Shown piece after piece: positions 26,221 through 35,863 of a DNA stretch of 64,000 nt. Position 1 is the first letter of the stretch; each line of letters opens with the position of its first letter. The notes below the pieces were generated by a model. That model made no database searches and was not told the DNA's origin. It saw only the letters and a list, made by a program, of their open reading frames with translations. A program made the position numbers and the translations under genes. Source of the DNA: Colwellia sp. M166 (GTDB lineage: Bacteria > Pseudomonadota > Gammaproteobacteria > Enterobacterales > Alteromonadaceae); assembly GCF_024585285.1 (NCBI RefSeq), contig NZ_CP040755.1:3782001-3846000 (forward strand), in the 5' to 3' direction.

Positions 26221-29118
26221 TTATGCTGAATTGAGAGCCATTAATGGAATAGAGATGATAATTTCACTGCCGTGCTCTTGATTATCATAAGTGTGAAATG
26301 TCGCATTAAATTTTTTCGCAACTTGACGAATATAATACATCGCCATGTCAAAATTAATTTTGCTATTAAACTGTGCAAAACTTTGCTCGTTGTCAGTTAT
26401 TTTTAACCAAACTTTATCTTTAGTTTCATTAATATGTATCGCGAAAATCCCACCATCACCATTGTTTATCGCGGCTAATATCGCTTCGTAAATAATACTA
26501 TAAATAGCGCTCTGAATTGCATAATCGATCTTTTCACAGGCAATCCCCAGTTGTACCGACACTAGCACATGATACTGCTGATGAAAGTAATCGGCTAGAT
26601 AAGGCAAGGCTACCGTTAAAGAGCTGCCAGATAGATTGCTAGGCTCAGTGTGGCTATGATGTACTTTAAGTTCCTTTAGGCAATCATTTATCAGGGTTAA
26701 TGTTTCCAGACTATGATCGCTACTTGGCTGCTTTAGCTCATTATTTATAATGGTTTGTGCTTTAATGTCTTGATCAATTAATGTTTTAATTTTCTTTAAT
26801 TTACGGCGGATGAGTGCAGTAGATTGACCATGGGTTTGTATCTCTTCATTTAATAGTTGATGGATATGACTGATTGAACGGCTACGTAGATACAATAACC
26901 AGATAATGAATAATAAACTTAAGGTAAAAAGCGTGAAGTAGATTATTCTACTATTCGGGTGCCAATACCAAGGATAAGCAACTTTTATATCGGTATAGGC
27001 TTTAAAATTACTCCATTGCCCTAAACTATTGGTTCCCATGATTTCAATGTGATAGTTACCGGAAGACAAGCCCGTTAATGTTAACTGGTTGCCATTAATA
27101 CCATGCCACTTACCGTTGTTAAGTTGATATTTAAACTGTTTTTCTTGTCCGGGTCTAAAATCTAAACTAGCAAGCTCTAATGTAACAACATCATTTGATG
27201 AATCTATTTCAATAGTGTGACTTAATAGCTGTGATTTACCTGATGCGATAGTTTTACTGATATAAATGTTAGGATTAATGGCTTCTTCTTGTAGTAAAGA
27301 AACTTCTAATACCCCGCCATAATGGGCAGCATAAACCATGTTATCCAGTAGTATGGGTTTCTTAGTGAAAGTGTATTGCTCAGTATTAGCAACCATTTTT
27401 AGTTCATAGCTATCAGGATTGAGTTGATATAAACCAGGTCGACCTGATATCCAAATTTCATCATTAATAACACTCATATAGCCAAAAATGATGTTTTTGG
27501 CAAAATGGGCCAATAGCTCACCAGATAAATTATAAACAAAAAAACCATCACCTTTAGTGGCAACATAAACTTTATTGTTATAAGCCAATAAAGATATTAC
27601 TTTGTTTTCACCTAAATTTTGTATCTTTTGACTAAGATTATTACGGGTGTTAACGATATCTATGCCGGCGGGTGTTGCAACCCATACCATGTCATTTGCT
27701 AGTGGTAGAGAATTAATCGCTTCGTTTGATCTTAAATGACTATCGGCTAGATGTTTTACGATAGTTTTTGAGCTTAAATCGTAAATATAGACGCCCTGAT
27801 TATCACTTGCTAAATAAAGTTTATTATCTTTAAAACTAAGATCAAGTAATAGCATATTGTTATCTGGAAAGTTGACTCGTGCGAGTAATTTTTTATTAAC
27901 ACTGTATTGCCATAAACCATCAAAAGTTGCGATATAGATATTATTTTTATGACTATAGAGGTCGGTAATTATTTTACCTTTAGCGCTAAAGCTCTTATTA
28001 ATATCTTTAGGTAGTACCGACTTATTTTTAATCAGTTCATGTAAACCTGTCCCGTAGCTGCCTATAAAAATTTGTTCATTGTGAGCGGTTAAAGCGAGAG
28101 AATTAATTGAAGTATTAAATATCTTACGATGATTTCTATTGAATGACGGTGTCATTCTTTTCACTCCTTGACTGGTTAAAAGCCATAAAACACCGGTATT
28201 ATCATGAAATAATTCATCAACAAAAGGTAACTTATTATTTGGGAATGCATGTGATAATTTAGTGAAATCACTTAGGGCATAATGCTCAATATAACCTAGT
28301 TCATTGATCGCGAAAATACTATTACGACTATTAGCAATAGCTAAGGTCGAAATGGGACTATCAACGGAAACCTCTTGACGATTATTCTGATCATTTATAG
28401 TTATTAGCTTACTGTTTTTGGCAATAACTACAGTATTTTCAGATGATGTAATTGCGGTAGCACTACCAGCTTCAATTAAAAACAACTTGCCATCAAGTAG
28501 CTTGTAAACACCTTTTGTTGTTGAAAAGTAGATGTTTTTTTTAGTTTTTTTTATTTTTTTTATATCAATGTTGGCTGAAAGTAATTGGGGTTTTAGTGAC
28601 CTTGAATTAACTTGATAGAGCTTATCTTTAACAGAAAGATAGTAATAACCATAGTGCTCAATCAGTTGATAAATACTATTTTCCTCAATATCTAGAGCAA
28701 TTTGCGTAGCACTGCCGTTTGAGGTGTTAAACAACCATAATTTATGGGTTTCAGTAGCGACTAATAATTTGTCATCATCAATGGGATAAATATCATTTAT
28801 CCAATTAAAGGGTAAAGGCCAATTTTTATTATTGCTATTGAAAATGATCTTATCTTCGCTGTCATAGCGAATTAATCCATTTGTTGTTGATAACCAAATA
28901 AAGCCTTTGCTATCCTGTATAATGGCATTGCTAGTGATTAAGCGCTTAGTTAGCTCTTGTGCACTTGAAACTGTTGTTAATAAACAGCATAAAACCCAAG
29001 GCAGTAGCAATGATAATTGCCACTGTCTAGGCTTAATCACTAAGGATTTACTTGTTTTATTAGGTAATACTTGCTGGCGCTTCTTTAGGCGGGTGGCGCT
29101 CTTGGCCACATGAAGCAT
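26221..29118 (-). CDS. Two-component-regulator-propeller sensor with degenerate kinase-like end
   Basis: About 965 aa from ATG 29118; GTG 29040, just past the upstream stop, would give an ideal signal peptide (IKPRQWQLSLLLPWVLCC...VSSAQE) and is a real alternative, and ATG 29244 is less likely. The periplasmic part holds many WD-like propeller strands (SKGFIWLSTTNGLIRYD, TGVLWLLTSQGVKR), a Y_Y_Y domain near FKYQLNNGKWHGINGN, one transmembrane helix (IIYFTLFTLSLLFIIWLLYL), a coiled region and a C-terminal HATPase-like fold. The N-box EAILAAINN is recognisable, but the G1 box reads ITDNEQSF without DxGxG, and no clear HisKA motif is present. It may be a pseudo-kinase sensor. Confidence 0.8.
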   Translation of the reverse strand: MLHVAKSATRLKKRQQVLPNKTSKSLVIKPRQWQLSLLLPWVLCCLLTTVSSAQELTKRLITSNAIIQDSKGFIWLSTTNGLIRYDSEDKIIFNSNNKNWPLPFNWINDIYPIDDDKLLVATETHKLWLFNTSNGSATQIALDIEENSIYQLIEHYGYYYLSVKDKLYQVNSRSLKPQLLSANIDIKKIKKTKKNIYFSTTKGVYKLLDGKLFLIEAGSATAITSSENTVVIAKNSKLITINDQNNRQEVSVDSPISTLAIANSRNSIFAINELGYIEHYALSDFTKLSHAFPNNKLPFVDELFHDNTGVLWLLTSQGVKRMTPSFNRNHRKIFNTSINSLALTAHNEQIFIGSYGTGLHELIKNKSVLPKDINKSFSAKGKIITDLYSHKNNIYIATFDGLWQYSVNKKLLARVNFPDNNMLLLDLSFKDNKLYLASDNQGVYIYDLSSKTIVKHLADSHLRSNEAINSLPLANDMVWVATPAGIDIVNTRNNLSQKIQNLGENKVISLLAYNNKVYVATKGDGFFVYNLSGELLAHFAKNIIFGYMSVINDEIWISGRPGLYQLNPDSYELKMVANTEQYTFTKKPILLDNMVYAAHYGGVLEVSLLQEEAINPNIYISKTIASGKSQLLSHTIEIDSSNDVVTLELASLDFRPGQEKQFKYQLNNGKWHGINGNQLTLTGLSSGNYHIEIMGTNSLGQWSNFKAYTDIKVAYPWYWHPNSRIIYFTLFTLSLLFIIWLLYLRSRSISHIHQLLNEEIQTHGQSTALIRRKLKKIKTLIDQDIKAQTIINNELKQPSSDHSLETLTLINDCLKELKVHHSHTEPSNLSGSSLTVALPYLADYFHQQYHVLVSVQLGIACEKIDYAIQSAIYSIIYEAILAAINNGDGGIFAIHINETKDKVWLKITDNEQSFAQFNSKINFDMAMYYIRQVAKKFNATFHTYDNQEHGSEIIISIPLMALNSA

Positions 29119-29509
29119 AGATTTTTGGTATTTTCTCAACAGATTCAGGCTTTTGTACCAACAGATAAGTAGGCTTGCGAGGGTCGCTATCATGCTGTTT
29201 ATTTGCCCATGCTTTACGCACTTTTTTCGCATGCTCTTTTCCATATTTTACTTCAAATGCCGTGGCAATTATTTCGACCCCAAAATCATCCATCACCATG
29301 ATGGCATTGTCATGGTAGCCACTTGTGCTATCAAAATCTATATCAACAGTTAAAATCTTATCGTTAGGTAATACCAGATCCGCCTTTAACTTAGCAACAA
29401 CAGCTCGATCTTGATGCGCTTTAAGTTGGCTTAAATTAGGTTTTTCCGATAAGTCATAGACTAAGTTAATATCTTTAGCAACACGTCTTTCTTTTTGTAA
29501 TGCAGACAT
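29060..29509 (-). CDS. Hypothetical protein of unknown family
   Basis: 149 aa from ATG 29509, which has AAGGGA 6 nt upstream (ATG 29515 is too close to it). I do not recognise a family. The sequence is soluble-looking and charged, without signal peptide or helix spans. The central VDIDFDSTSGYHDNAIMVMD, with many Asp residues, and the Lys-rich KYGKEHAKKVRKAWANKQ are notable. It overlaps or abuts the start of the large sensor gene, so the two are probably co-expressed. Function unknown. Confidence 0.65.
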   Translation of the reverse strand: MSALQKERRVAKDINLVYDLSEKPNLSQLKAHQDRAVVAKLKADLVLPNDKILTVDIDFDSTSGYHDNAIMVMDDFGVEIIATAFEVKYGKEHAKKVRKAWANKQHDSDPRKPTYLLVQKPESVEKIPKIYASCGQERHPPKEAPASIT

Positions 29510-29515
29510 AATCAT

Positions 29516-29874
29516 TCCCTTGTTTTAGTTGTATTTTTATATAATTTACTGTTAATGACTTTTTGATTATAACGAACAAAAGTGTTAATGCTAGTATTAA
29601 CATTATTATTAAACTATTGAGAGCCATTCATTGGCACTTGATAGCTTGTAATACCAATTTTACTAAGTTTTCTGAGTGGGAATAAACTTGGTATAAAGTA
29701 GTGTTAGATAAATTTGAACTATCTCTGGTTCGATAGGCACGCGACTAGGTTGTGTTAATATTAAATAGTTGCCAATTGCTACTATTTAGTCAATTCAAGA
29801 TATCTTTTCGCACTAAGTTTATTCGTAGCCGATAGTTGTCTAGGGTTCTGTAATGTTATTGAGGTCTGTTATTA
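29516..29874. other. Intergenic region with a short palindromic repeat
   Basis: About 360 nt without a credible gene between the divergent hypothetical gene and the oxygenase. It contains one copy of a roughly 48-nt inverted-repeat element (separate entry) and otherwise AT-rich sequence that must hold both promoters. GAGGT at about 29860 is a good ribosome site for the ATG at 29875. Confidence 0.5.
29649..29696. repeat. Short palindromic repeat, copy 1 (MITE/REP-like)
   Basis: Ends AATACCAATTTTACT and, inverted, TATACCAAGTTTATT match at 12 of 15 positions; the middle reads TCTGAGTGGGA. The same element, about 6 nt longer, occurs at 55709-55763. Both copies are intergenic. Confidence 0.75.
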
Positions 29875-29931
29875 ATGCCATGGCTTGAAAAGTTAGCAAA
29901 GAATGGTTTTGTGATATGTAATAATTTTTTA

Positions 29932-29970
29932 CCTTACAATGAAGCCTTACAATGAAGCCTTACAATTAAG
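29932..29970 (+). repeat. 13-bp tandem repeat at the oxygenase start
   Basis: CCTTACAATGAAG occurs at 29932-29944 and 29945-29957, and a third copy with one change (T for G) at 29958-29970. Removing one unit joins the frame beginning at ATG 29875 to the oxygenase frame. Each intact copy contains an ATG. Confidence 0.93.
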
Positions 29971-30541
29971 AAATGAAATTATTAAGCTTCATCATATTAA
30001 AAAATGGAATCTGTTAACCGCTCCATCTCAACCGCTTAGTCGAATAAAAAATAATATTTCTACTAAGGTAATTGATAAAAGTAAACATGTGCAAGCAATT
30101 AAAGCACTGAAGCGAAGGCGATTTTCTTTCTCATTTTATCGTTCAAGTAACAAACATCAACAGCAGCATGGTCAGTCACTTTGTCATCAAACCATTGGTA
30201 ATAAAGTTATTGAACTGCTTAAAAGCTGTGATTTAATAGCGGGGGAGCTGCAGGATTCATTTTTTGCGTTATTTAATAAAGGGCAATTTATCAGCTACCA
30301 TACTGACGGAGGTGCTGGAAAATATGCTTTTATTTATCAATTATCAATAGGATGGCAAGAGCGGTTTGGTGGCCAATTAGAACTTTATCCAAGAAAGATC
30401 AAATTCTATAAGCGAGTTATAACCCCCAAATTTAGTACCCTGACTATTTTAAAGTTATCGCACCCGATGCCGCATAGCGTCAGGTTGCTGAATAATCCAG
30501 TATATAAACATCGAATTACTATATCAGGTTGGGTAGAATGA
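29939..30541 (+). CDS. 2OG-Fe(II) oxygenase, 5' end altered by a 13-bp duplication
   Basis: 200 aa as read from ATG 29939. The iron/2-oxoglutarate motif is clear: YHTDGGAGKYAFIYQLS supplies HxD, HSVRLL the distal His and HRITISGWV the Arg, so it resembles PKHD-type/SM-20-like hydroxylases. The likely original start is ATG 29875, with a good GAGGT ribosome site, reading MPWLEKLAKNGFVICNNFL then PYNEALQ, which looks like the usual beta-strand start of this family. A 13-bp duplication now ends that frame at TGA 29953, and a repeat-encoded ATG restarts 14 nt earlier. The current protein would lack about 19 residues. UbiF follows 18 nt downstream. Confidence 0.82.
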   Translation: MKPYNEALQLRNEIIKLHHIKKWNLLTAPSQPLSRIKNNISTKVIDKSKHVQAIKALKRRRFSFSFYRSSNKHQQQHGQSLCHQTIGNKVIELLKSCDLIAGELQDSFFALFNKGQFISYHTDGGAGKYAFIYQLSIGWQERFGGQLELYPRKIKFYKRVITPKFSTLTILKLSHPMPHSVRLLNNPVYKHRITISGWVE

Positions 30542-30559
30542 CCTTATGTAAACAAGGTT

Positions 30560-31738
30560 ATGAAAATCATTATGAAGCAATTTGATTGTGTTGTTGTTGG
30601 TGCAGGAATGGTCGGGGCAGCGAGTGCTTTGTCATTGGCTGAATTAGGCCTGAAAGTTGCCGTTATCGAAAAACACACCCCCGTCGCTTTCTCTGCTGAG
30701 CAAGCATTTGATTTAAGAGTATCTGCTATTTCATTAGCTTCAGAGCAGTTATTACAGCAATTAGGTGCGTGGCAGCAACTGCAACAGTGGCGCATGTGCC
30801 CATATAAGCGTCTAGGAGTGTCGGAATGTCAGTCCAGTTATACTGAATTTGATGCTAGTGACATCGGACAAGCGCATTTAGGTCATATCATTGAGAATCG
30901 ATTGATACAGCTTTCCTTGTGGCAAAGATTACAACAACACAGCAATATAACGTTATTATGTCCTGAAAGCTTAATTAAACTTGAGCAACACGCAACTGAA
31001 GTTGAGCTAACCTTAACCTCAAAAAAATTACGGAGTAAAATTGTTATTGGCGCTGATGGTGCGAACTCCTATGTTCGTAAGTTAGCTAATATTGGTACAA
31101 CAGGTTGGGGTTATGCGCAATCAGCCATGCTAATTAATGTTCGCACTGAAAAATCACAACAAGATATTACTTGGCAGCAATTTTTCCAAACAGGTCCGCT
31201 TGCTATGTTGCCTATGCCAGGAAGTTTTGCCTCACTGGTTTGGTATCAAACTAAAGATGAGATAAAGCGTCTATCAGCATTAGCTAATAGCAGTTTAGAA
31301 CAGGAAGTCATGCAACATTTCCCTAGTAAACTGGGTCGTATTGAAGTTATTAATAAAGCCGCATTCCCATTAACTAGGCGTCACGCCAATCAATACCATA
31401 AAGGTCGTGTTTTGCTGCTTGGTGATGCCGCACATACGATAAACCCTATGGCCGGTCAAGGCGTTAATTTAGGTTTTAAAGATGTTAAAGCCTTGCAGCA
31501 TGTTATTGCACAAGCTATTGGGAACGGCGAATCATGGCAACAAGCAGATGTTTTGGCTCGTTACCAGCAAAAGAGACGGACAGATAATTTATTGATGATG
31601 ACGGCAATGGATGCATTATATTTATCATTTGGTCATGTTTCACCTTTAGTCAAGTTAGCTCGTAATGCCGGTTTGACTATGGTAAATAAGCTACCAAAGT
31701 TAAAGAACAAAGCACTGGCTTATGCTTGTGGTATTTAA
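30560..31738 (+). CDS. ubiF: Ubiquinone-biosynthesis FAD-dependent monooxygenase, UbiF-like
   Basis: 392 aa flavin hydroxylase of the UbiH/COQ6 family. The N-terminal dinucleotide motif is CVVVGAGMVGAASALSLAE, the DG motif GADGANSYVRK and the second FAD motif GDAAHTINPMAGQGVNLG. Segments DLRVSAISLASEQLLQQLG and MCPYKRLGVSE resemble E. coli UbiF, which hydroxylates C6 of the demethoxyquinone ring. Assignment within the family (UbiF rather than UbiI or UbiH) is likely, not certain. Start 30560 or 30572 cannot be decided, as the AAGG is too near the first and far from the second. Confidence 0.87.
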   Translation: MKIIMKQFDCVVVGAGMVGAASALSLAELGLKVAVIEKHTPVAFSAEQAFDLRVSAISLASEQLLQQLGAWQQLQQWRMCPYKRLGVSECQSSYTEFDASDIGQAHLGHIIENRLIQLSLWQRLQQHSNITLLCPESLIKLEQHATEVELTLTSKKLRSKIVIGADGANSYVRKLANIGTTGWGYAQSAMLINVRTEKSQQDITWQQFFQTGPLAMLPMPGSFASLVWYQTKDEIKRLSALANSSLEQEVMQHFPSKLGRIEVINKAAFPLTRRHANQYHKGRVLLLGDAAHTINPMAGQGVNLGFKDVKALQHVIAQAIGNGESWQQADVLARYQQKRRTDNLLMMTAMDALYLSFGHVSPLVKLARNAGLTMVNKLPKLKNKALAYACGI

Positions 31739-31947
31739 GTCTGCCTCATCATTTATGCTATAGAACTTCACTTTCCCCCAACTCGGGTTCAGCTACTTTA
31801 TACCAGGTCTCTTAAGTTCATATAAAATCGCATTGAAGTTAAGCATTGTTTATATGAATAAACGAAGAAAAAATAAAAAGATAATTTTTAGAGGATATTA
31901 AAAGATATTTTAATGAAGTTTAGTTATGCAGATAAAGAGATAACAAA

Positions 31948-32032
<85 letters not shown>

Positions 32033-32084
32033 ATACCAGGTAGTAATCTCATAAATAATGAGTTGTAATGTAATCAAAAGAAAG

Positions 32085-32159
32085 TGGCTGGGGTATGAGG
32101 ATTTGAACCTCAGAATGACGGGATCAAAACCCGCTGCCTTACCGCTTGGCTATACCCCA
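32085..32159 (-). tRNA. tRNA-Gln (UUG), CCA encoded
   Basis: 75 nt; anticodon loop TTTTGAT, anticodon UUG. It begins TGGGGTA like other bacterial tRNA-Gln. The sequence is the same as the copy at 32227-32301. Confidence 0.96.
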
Positions 32160-32226
32160 ACAGGATATTCTATGACAAAGTGAGTAACATTGAGGACTTT
32201 CGAATAATACAGAGAATAAAAGAAAG

Positions 32227-32301
32227 TGGCTGGGGTATGAGGATTTGAACCTCAGAATGACGGGATCAAAACCCGCTGCCTTACCGCTTGGCTATACCCC
32301 A
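32227..32301 (-). tRNA. tRNA-Gln (UUG), CCA encoded
   Basis: Second, identical 75-nt tRNA-Gln copy. Even the six bases past its 3' end (AGAAAG on the plus strand) match the other copy, pointing to tandem duplication. Confidence 0.96.
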
Positions 32302-32353
32302 GCAATGTACTTACTTTCGTAACTATTTACTTTCATAACTAGTTACATTGAAA

Positions 32354-32438
<85 letters not shown>

Positions 32439-32464
32439 ATTTCAATTCTTACTTAGAGATAGAT

Positions 32465-32541
32465 TGGTGGCTACACCGGGATTTGAACCTGGGACCCCAT
32501 CATTATGAGTGATGTGCTCTAACCAGCTGAGCTATGTAGCC
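32465..32541 (-). tRNA. Elongator tRNA-Met (CAU), CCA encoded
   Basis: 77 nt; anticodon loop TCATAAT gives CAU. The 5' end GGCTACA pairs fully with TGTAGCC, so this is the elongator type, not the initiator (no 1-72 mismatch). A tRNA-Ile2 with modified C34 is unlikely given the sequence. First gene of the operon, as metT is in E. coli metT-leuW-glnU-glnW. Confidence 0.93.
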
Positions 32542-32572
32542 TTTCCATCTCGCCTCTCAGCAAGTGGCGCGT

Positions 32573-32601
32573 ATTATGCAAATCTGATTGAGCTACGTCA
32601 A
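32573..32601 (-). promoter_or_regulatory. Sigma70 promoter of the tRNA operon with GC-rich discriminator
   Basis: On the minus strand TTGACG (-35, 32601-32596), 17 nt, CATAAT (-10, 32578-32573), then ACGCGCC. The GC-rich discriminator is typical of stringently controlled stable-RNA promoters. It lies about 31 nt upstream of the tRNA-Met 5' end. Confidence 0.85.
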
Positions 32602-32690
32602 CCGTTTTTATCAAAAAAATAAGACTTTTTGTTTGTTTGCTTATTCACTGTGCAATTTGTCGGATATCTGCACAAAAATAACCCTAAAAT

Positions 32691-32728
32691 AATAAGCTCA
32701 TTAAGGTTATCACCTAATGAGCTTATTA
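32691..32728 (-). terminator. Long hairpin after the DUF3718 gene
   Basis: A 13-bp perfect stem (AATAAGCTCATTA/TAATGAGCTTATT) is extended by GGT/ACC after one bulged base, with a TATC loop. It lies 15 nt past the gene stop. Only a short T stretch follows on the minus strand, so it could also protect an mRNA 3' end. Confidence 0.65.
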
Positions 32729-32742
32729 TTGTTGCTATGACT

Positions 32743-33096
32743 TTATTTAATTCTTTCGTTTGCTACTTTTGCTAAGTGAGCTGAGCTTGTCTTAATAGCA
32801 GCTAAATTCTCTGTTACTGTTTTTACCGGAAGTTTACCTATTAAGTATTCTCCAACATCTAGCGCATTTGAAGTGGCGGCAAATTCAAGTAAGTTGCTGC
32901 CATTACATTGAACACTGTCAAATATAGAGCGAATTTTAACTTTATTTGACTTTAAATAATTACGTAAGCGTTTTTTATCATTAATTGATACGTATTCACA
33001 GATACGTAATGACATACTTTGATCAAAAGCTAAACTTTGTGGGGCATAAAACATTGCTGTTGCAAGTACTACTGAAGCTAAAATAGTTGTTTTCAT
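32743..33096 (-). CDS. DUF3718-family exported small protein
   Basis: 117 aa with a signal peptide (cleavage near SLAFDQ). SLRICEYVSINDKKRLRNYLK, VQCNGSNLLEFAATSNA and VGEYLIGKLP agree with the DUF3718 pattern found in Alteromonadales. Two Cys residues (in ICEYV and VQCNG) could form a disulphide in the periplasm. Function unknown. It stands alone between the tRNA operon and ychF. Confidence 0.8.
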   Translation of the reverse strand: MKTTILASVVLATAMFYAPQSLAFDQSMSLRICEYVSINDKKRLRNYLKSNKVKIRSIFDSVQCNGSNLLEFAATSNALDVGEYLIGKLPVKTVTENLAAIKTSSAHLAKVANERIK

Positions 33097-33300
33097 CGTA
33101 TTCCTAAAATATTTATATTGTTGTTTTAGAAAAGTCTAACCTGAAAGGTAAACTTTGCCAGTATTATTGGTGAATGATTGTTCGTGCCGAATAAAACTGA
33201 GTGCTATTTTAAGGTAGTTAGGCTTATCAGAATAGCTTTATTACGATAATTCTCGTAGGTTAAGTTTTTATAGTCAAGGTGGGGAACAGTGCTAATAAAA

Positions 33301-33322
33301 AAGAGAGCCTTAGCTCTCTTTG
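33301..33322 (-). terminator. Intrinsic terminator after ychF
   Basis: AGAGAGC, loop TAAG, GCTCTCT on the minus strand followed by TTTTTT, about 25-45 nt past the ychF stop. Confidence 0.85.
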
Positions 33323-33346
33323 GTTTGTTGTTTTTATGTAGAAGAT

Positions 33347-34438
33347 TTAAACGTTAAATCTAAAGTGAACAACATCACCATCTTTTACGCGATATTCTTT
33401 ACCTTCTAAACGCCATTTACCAGCTTCTTTAGCGCCAGACTCACCATTAAATTCGATAAAGTCTTCATAAGCGATGACTTCAGCACGAATAAAGCCTTTC
33501 TCAAAGTCTGTATGAATAACACCGGCAGCTTGTGGTGCGGTAGCATTTTGTTTTACTGTCCACGCACGTACTTCTTTTACACCAGCGGTAAAGTAAGTTT
33601 GCAAGTGAAGTAAAGAGTAACCAGCATTGATAACACGATTTAAGCCAGGTTCTTCTAAACCAAGATCAGCCATAAACTCAACACGGTCTTCGTCATCCAT
33701 TTCAGATAACTCGCTTTCAATTTCAGCACAAACCGCAACCACGATAGCACCTTCTTCATCGGCAATTTTTTGTACAGCATCAAGATAAGGGTTATTTTCA
33801 AAGCCATCATCATTAACATTGGCAATGTACATGGTTGGTTTGAGGGTTAAAAAATTTAAGTAGTCAACGGCTGCTTTTTCTTCTTTAGTTAACGCTAAAG
33901 AACGCACCATGTGGCCATCTTCAACATGCTTTAATATTTTCTCTAATACGGGCATTTCAAATTTAGCGTCTTTATCTCCGCCTTTAGCTTTTTTAGCTAA
34001 GCGGAAAATAGCACGTTCTGCAGTATCCATATCCGACAGGGCTAATTCAGTATTGATAACATCAATATCGTCAGCAGGACTGACTTTATTAGCAACATGA
34101 ATAATATTTTCATTATCAAAACAACGCACCACATGACCAATAGCATCAGTTTCGCGAATGTTGGCTAGAAATTTATTACCTAAACCTTCACCTTTAGATG
34201 CACCGGCAACTAATCCAGCAATATCAACAAATTCCATTGTAGTTGCTAAAACGCGTTCAGGATTAACAATTTTTTCTAGCGCATCTAAGCGAGGATCCGG
34301 TACGGGTACAACACCTGTATTAGGTTCAATTGTACAAAAAGGGAAGTTAGCAGCTTCAATACCCGCTTTAGTTAGCGCGTTGAAAAGTGTTGATTTCCCG
34401 ACGTTGGGCAAGCCAACAATACCACATTTAAATCCCAT
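33347..34438 (-). CDS. ychF: Redox-regulated ATPase/GTPase YchF (OLA1 family)
   Basis: 363 aa Obg-family P-loop NTPase that prefers ATP in studied members. G1 is [10 protein letters not shown]3 [21 protein letters not shown] coiled-coil insert and a C-terminal TGS domain (about 280-363, ending [10 protein letters not shown]) follow. It binds ribosomes and modulates stress responses. It lies 32 nt after pth, the usual partner gene. Confidence 0.96.
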   Translation of the reverse strand: MGFKCGIVGLPNVGKSTLFNALTKAGIEAANFPFCTIEPNTGVVPVPDPRLDALEKIVNPERVLATTMEFVDIAGLVAGASKGEGLGNKFLANIRETDAIGHVVRCFDNENIIHVANKVSPADDIDVINTELALSDMDTAERAIFRLAKKAKGGDKDAKFEMPVLEKILKHVEDGHMVRSLALTKEEKAAVDYLNFLTLKPTMYIANVNDDGFENNPYLDAVQKIADEEGAIVVAVCAEIESELSEMDDEDRVEFMADLGLEEPGLNRVINAGYSLLHLQTYFTAGVKEVRAWTVKQNATAPQAAGVIHTDFEKGFIRAEVIAYEDFIEFNGESGAKEAGKWRLEGKEYRVKDGDVVHFRFNV

Positions 34439-34470
34439 GATGTTACCCTATAATGTTGGCGCAATAGCGA

Positions 34471-35055
34471 TTATTGCGCTTTAAAAGAATGTAGACGATT
34501 TTGAGCTTTTTTAATATCGTCTTTCTGCCAAATTTCAAAACAGCGCGCAGCTTCGTCTATCGCTTGGTCAATTAAGTTTTGTTCATTGGCAGGTGCTTTA
34601 CCAAGCACATGCCCAGTGACGCGATCGCGATGACCTGGATGATCAATACCAATGCGTAACCGATAAAATTCTTTGTTATTTGCTAGACAGGAAATAATAT
34701 CGCGCAAGCCATTGTGGCCACCGTGTCCGCCACCTTGTTTGATTTTGCAAACACCAGGCAACATATCAAGCTCATCGTGAGCGACTAAAATATTTTCAAC
34801 GGGAATACGAAAAAAGTTGGCTAATGGTGCGACGGCTTTACCACTACAATTCATAAAAGTGCTTGGTATAAGAAGATGAACTAATTGTCCGGCAATTAAT
34901 CCTTTACCGTAGAGACCTGAGTATTTTTTTTCTGGCTTTAGTGAAATGTTGTAACGTGATGCAAGCTCTTGGACGAACCAATCACCGGCATTATGACGGG
35001 TTTTACTGTATTCAGCACCTGGATTACCTAAGCCGACTACTAATTGAATCGTCAT
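34471..35055 (-). CDS. pth: Peptidyl-tRNA hydrolase
   Basis: 194 aa. The N-terminal motif [23 protein letters not shown] contains the catalytic His (about residue 21), and [28 protein letters not shown] is the second signature. It recycles peptidyl-tRNA released from ribosomes. Placed between rplY and ychF. Confidence 0.97.
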   Translation of the reverse strand: MTIQLVVGLGNPGAEYSKTRHNAGDWFVQELASRYNISLKPEKKYSGLYGKGLIAGQLVHLLIPSTFMNCSGKAVAPLANFFRIPVENILVAHDELDMLPGVCKIKQGGGHGGHNGLRDIISCLANNKEFYRLRIGIDHPGHRDRVTGHVLGKAPANEQNLIDQAIDEAARCFEIWQKDDIKKAQNRLHSFKAQ

Positions 35056-35183
35056 CTAATAGTTTACTCTTGTTATACAAACTTAAGAACAATTAATCTA
35101 TTTGCTATAAATCTAAAAAGCTTAAAGGGTATGTTGTAAAAACATTGTCCCTTTAAGCTTTATCATCAGGAGTAAATTAATAC

Positions 35184-35807
35184 TTACTCGGCTGAAGCTT
35201 CTTCTGTTGCTTCTTCTGCACTGTCATCGCTTACACCTTTAGGCGCATTCAATGTAGCAACAGCTTGGTCATGGCTCTCGCCTTTTGCTAATTCGTCAGA
35301 TGTTACGCCTTTCGGTAAAGTAACGTCTGATAAATGCAATGTTTGACCAACTTCTAAGTTAGCAACATCAATTTCGATAAACTCTGGAATGTTAGCAGGT
35401 AAACATGTTACTGCAATTTCATTCACGTGGTGAGCCATAGTGCCACCTAACTTCTCTGCAACATCTTCGTTGATGAAGTGAATTGGAGCGTTAACTTGCA
35501 CAGCGTGTTTTGCATCAACACGTAAGAAATCTAAGTGCATTACAACTTGCTTGAACGGGTGACGTTGCATGTCTTTTAAAAGACATTCAACAGGCTTGCC
35601 GTCAATGTTGATCGTTAAAACGTGTGAGTAAAATGCTTCTTCTTGTTGTGCACGGAAAACATTTTTGTGCTCTAACGTTAAAGAAACAGGCTCTTGGCCT
35701 TCACCGTATAAAATCGCTGGAACTTTGTTCGCGTGACGTAGGCGGCGGCTCGCACCTTTCCCTAAATCTGTACGTACTTCAGCATCCAATGTAAATAAAT
35801 CAGTCAT
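35184..35807 (-). CDS. rplY: Ribosomal protein bL25, CTC (two-domain) form
   Basis: 207 aa from ATG 35807 (preferred over 35819 because GGA stands about 7 nt upstream). The N-terminal L25 domain (about 1-95; [20 protein letters not shown]) binds 5S rRNA, and the C-terminal TL5/CTC beta domain (about 100-190) follows. The acidic, alanine-rich tail ([14 protein letters not shown]) is common in the long form. E. coli L25 has only the first domain. Confidence 0.94.
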   Translation of the reverse strand: MTDLFTLDAEVRTDLGKGASRRLRHANKVPAILYGEGQEPVSLTLEHKNVFRAQQEEAFYSHVLTINIDGKPVECLLKDMQRHPFKQVVMHLDFLRVDAKHAVQVNAPIHFINEDVAEKLGGTMAHHVNEIAVTCLPANIPEFIEIDVANLEVGQTLHLSDVTLPKGVTSDELAKGESHDQAVATLNAPKGVSDDSAEEATEEASAE

Positions 35808-35838
35808 GGTAATATCCATTATTTAATAATTAAAAGTT

Positions 35839-35863
35839 GTTGTTTTTTGCGACCAAAAACAAC
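35839..35863 (-). promoter_or_regulatory. Hairpin in the rplY leader
   Basis: A 9-bp perfect stem GTTGTTTTT/AAAAACAAC with a 7-nt loop, about 32-56 nt upstream of the rplY start. Leader structures in ribosomal protein genes are often regulatory, but nothing here proves it. Confidence 0.35.
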
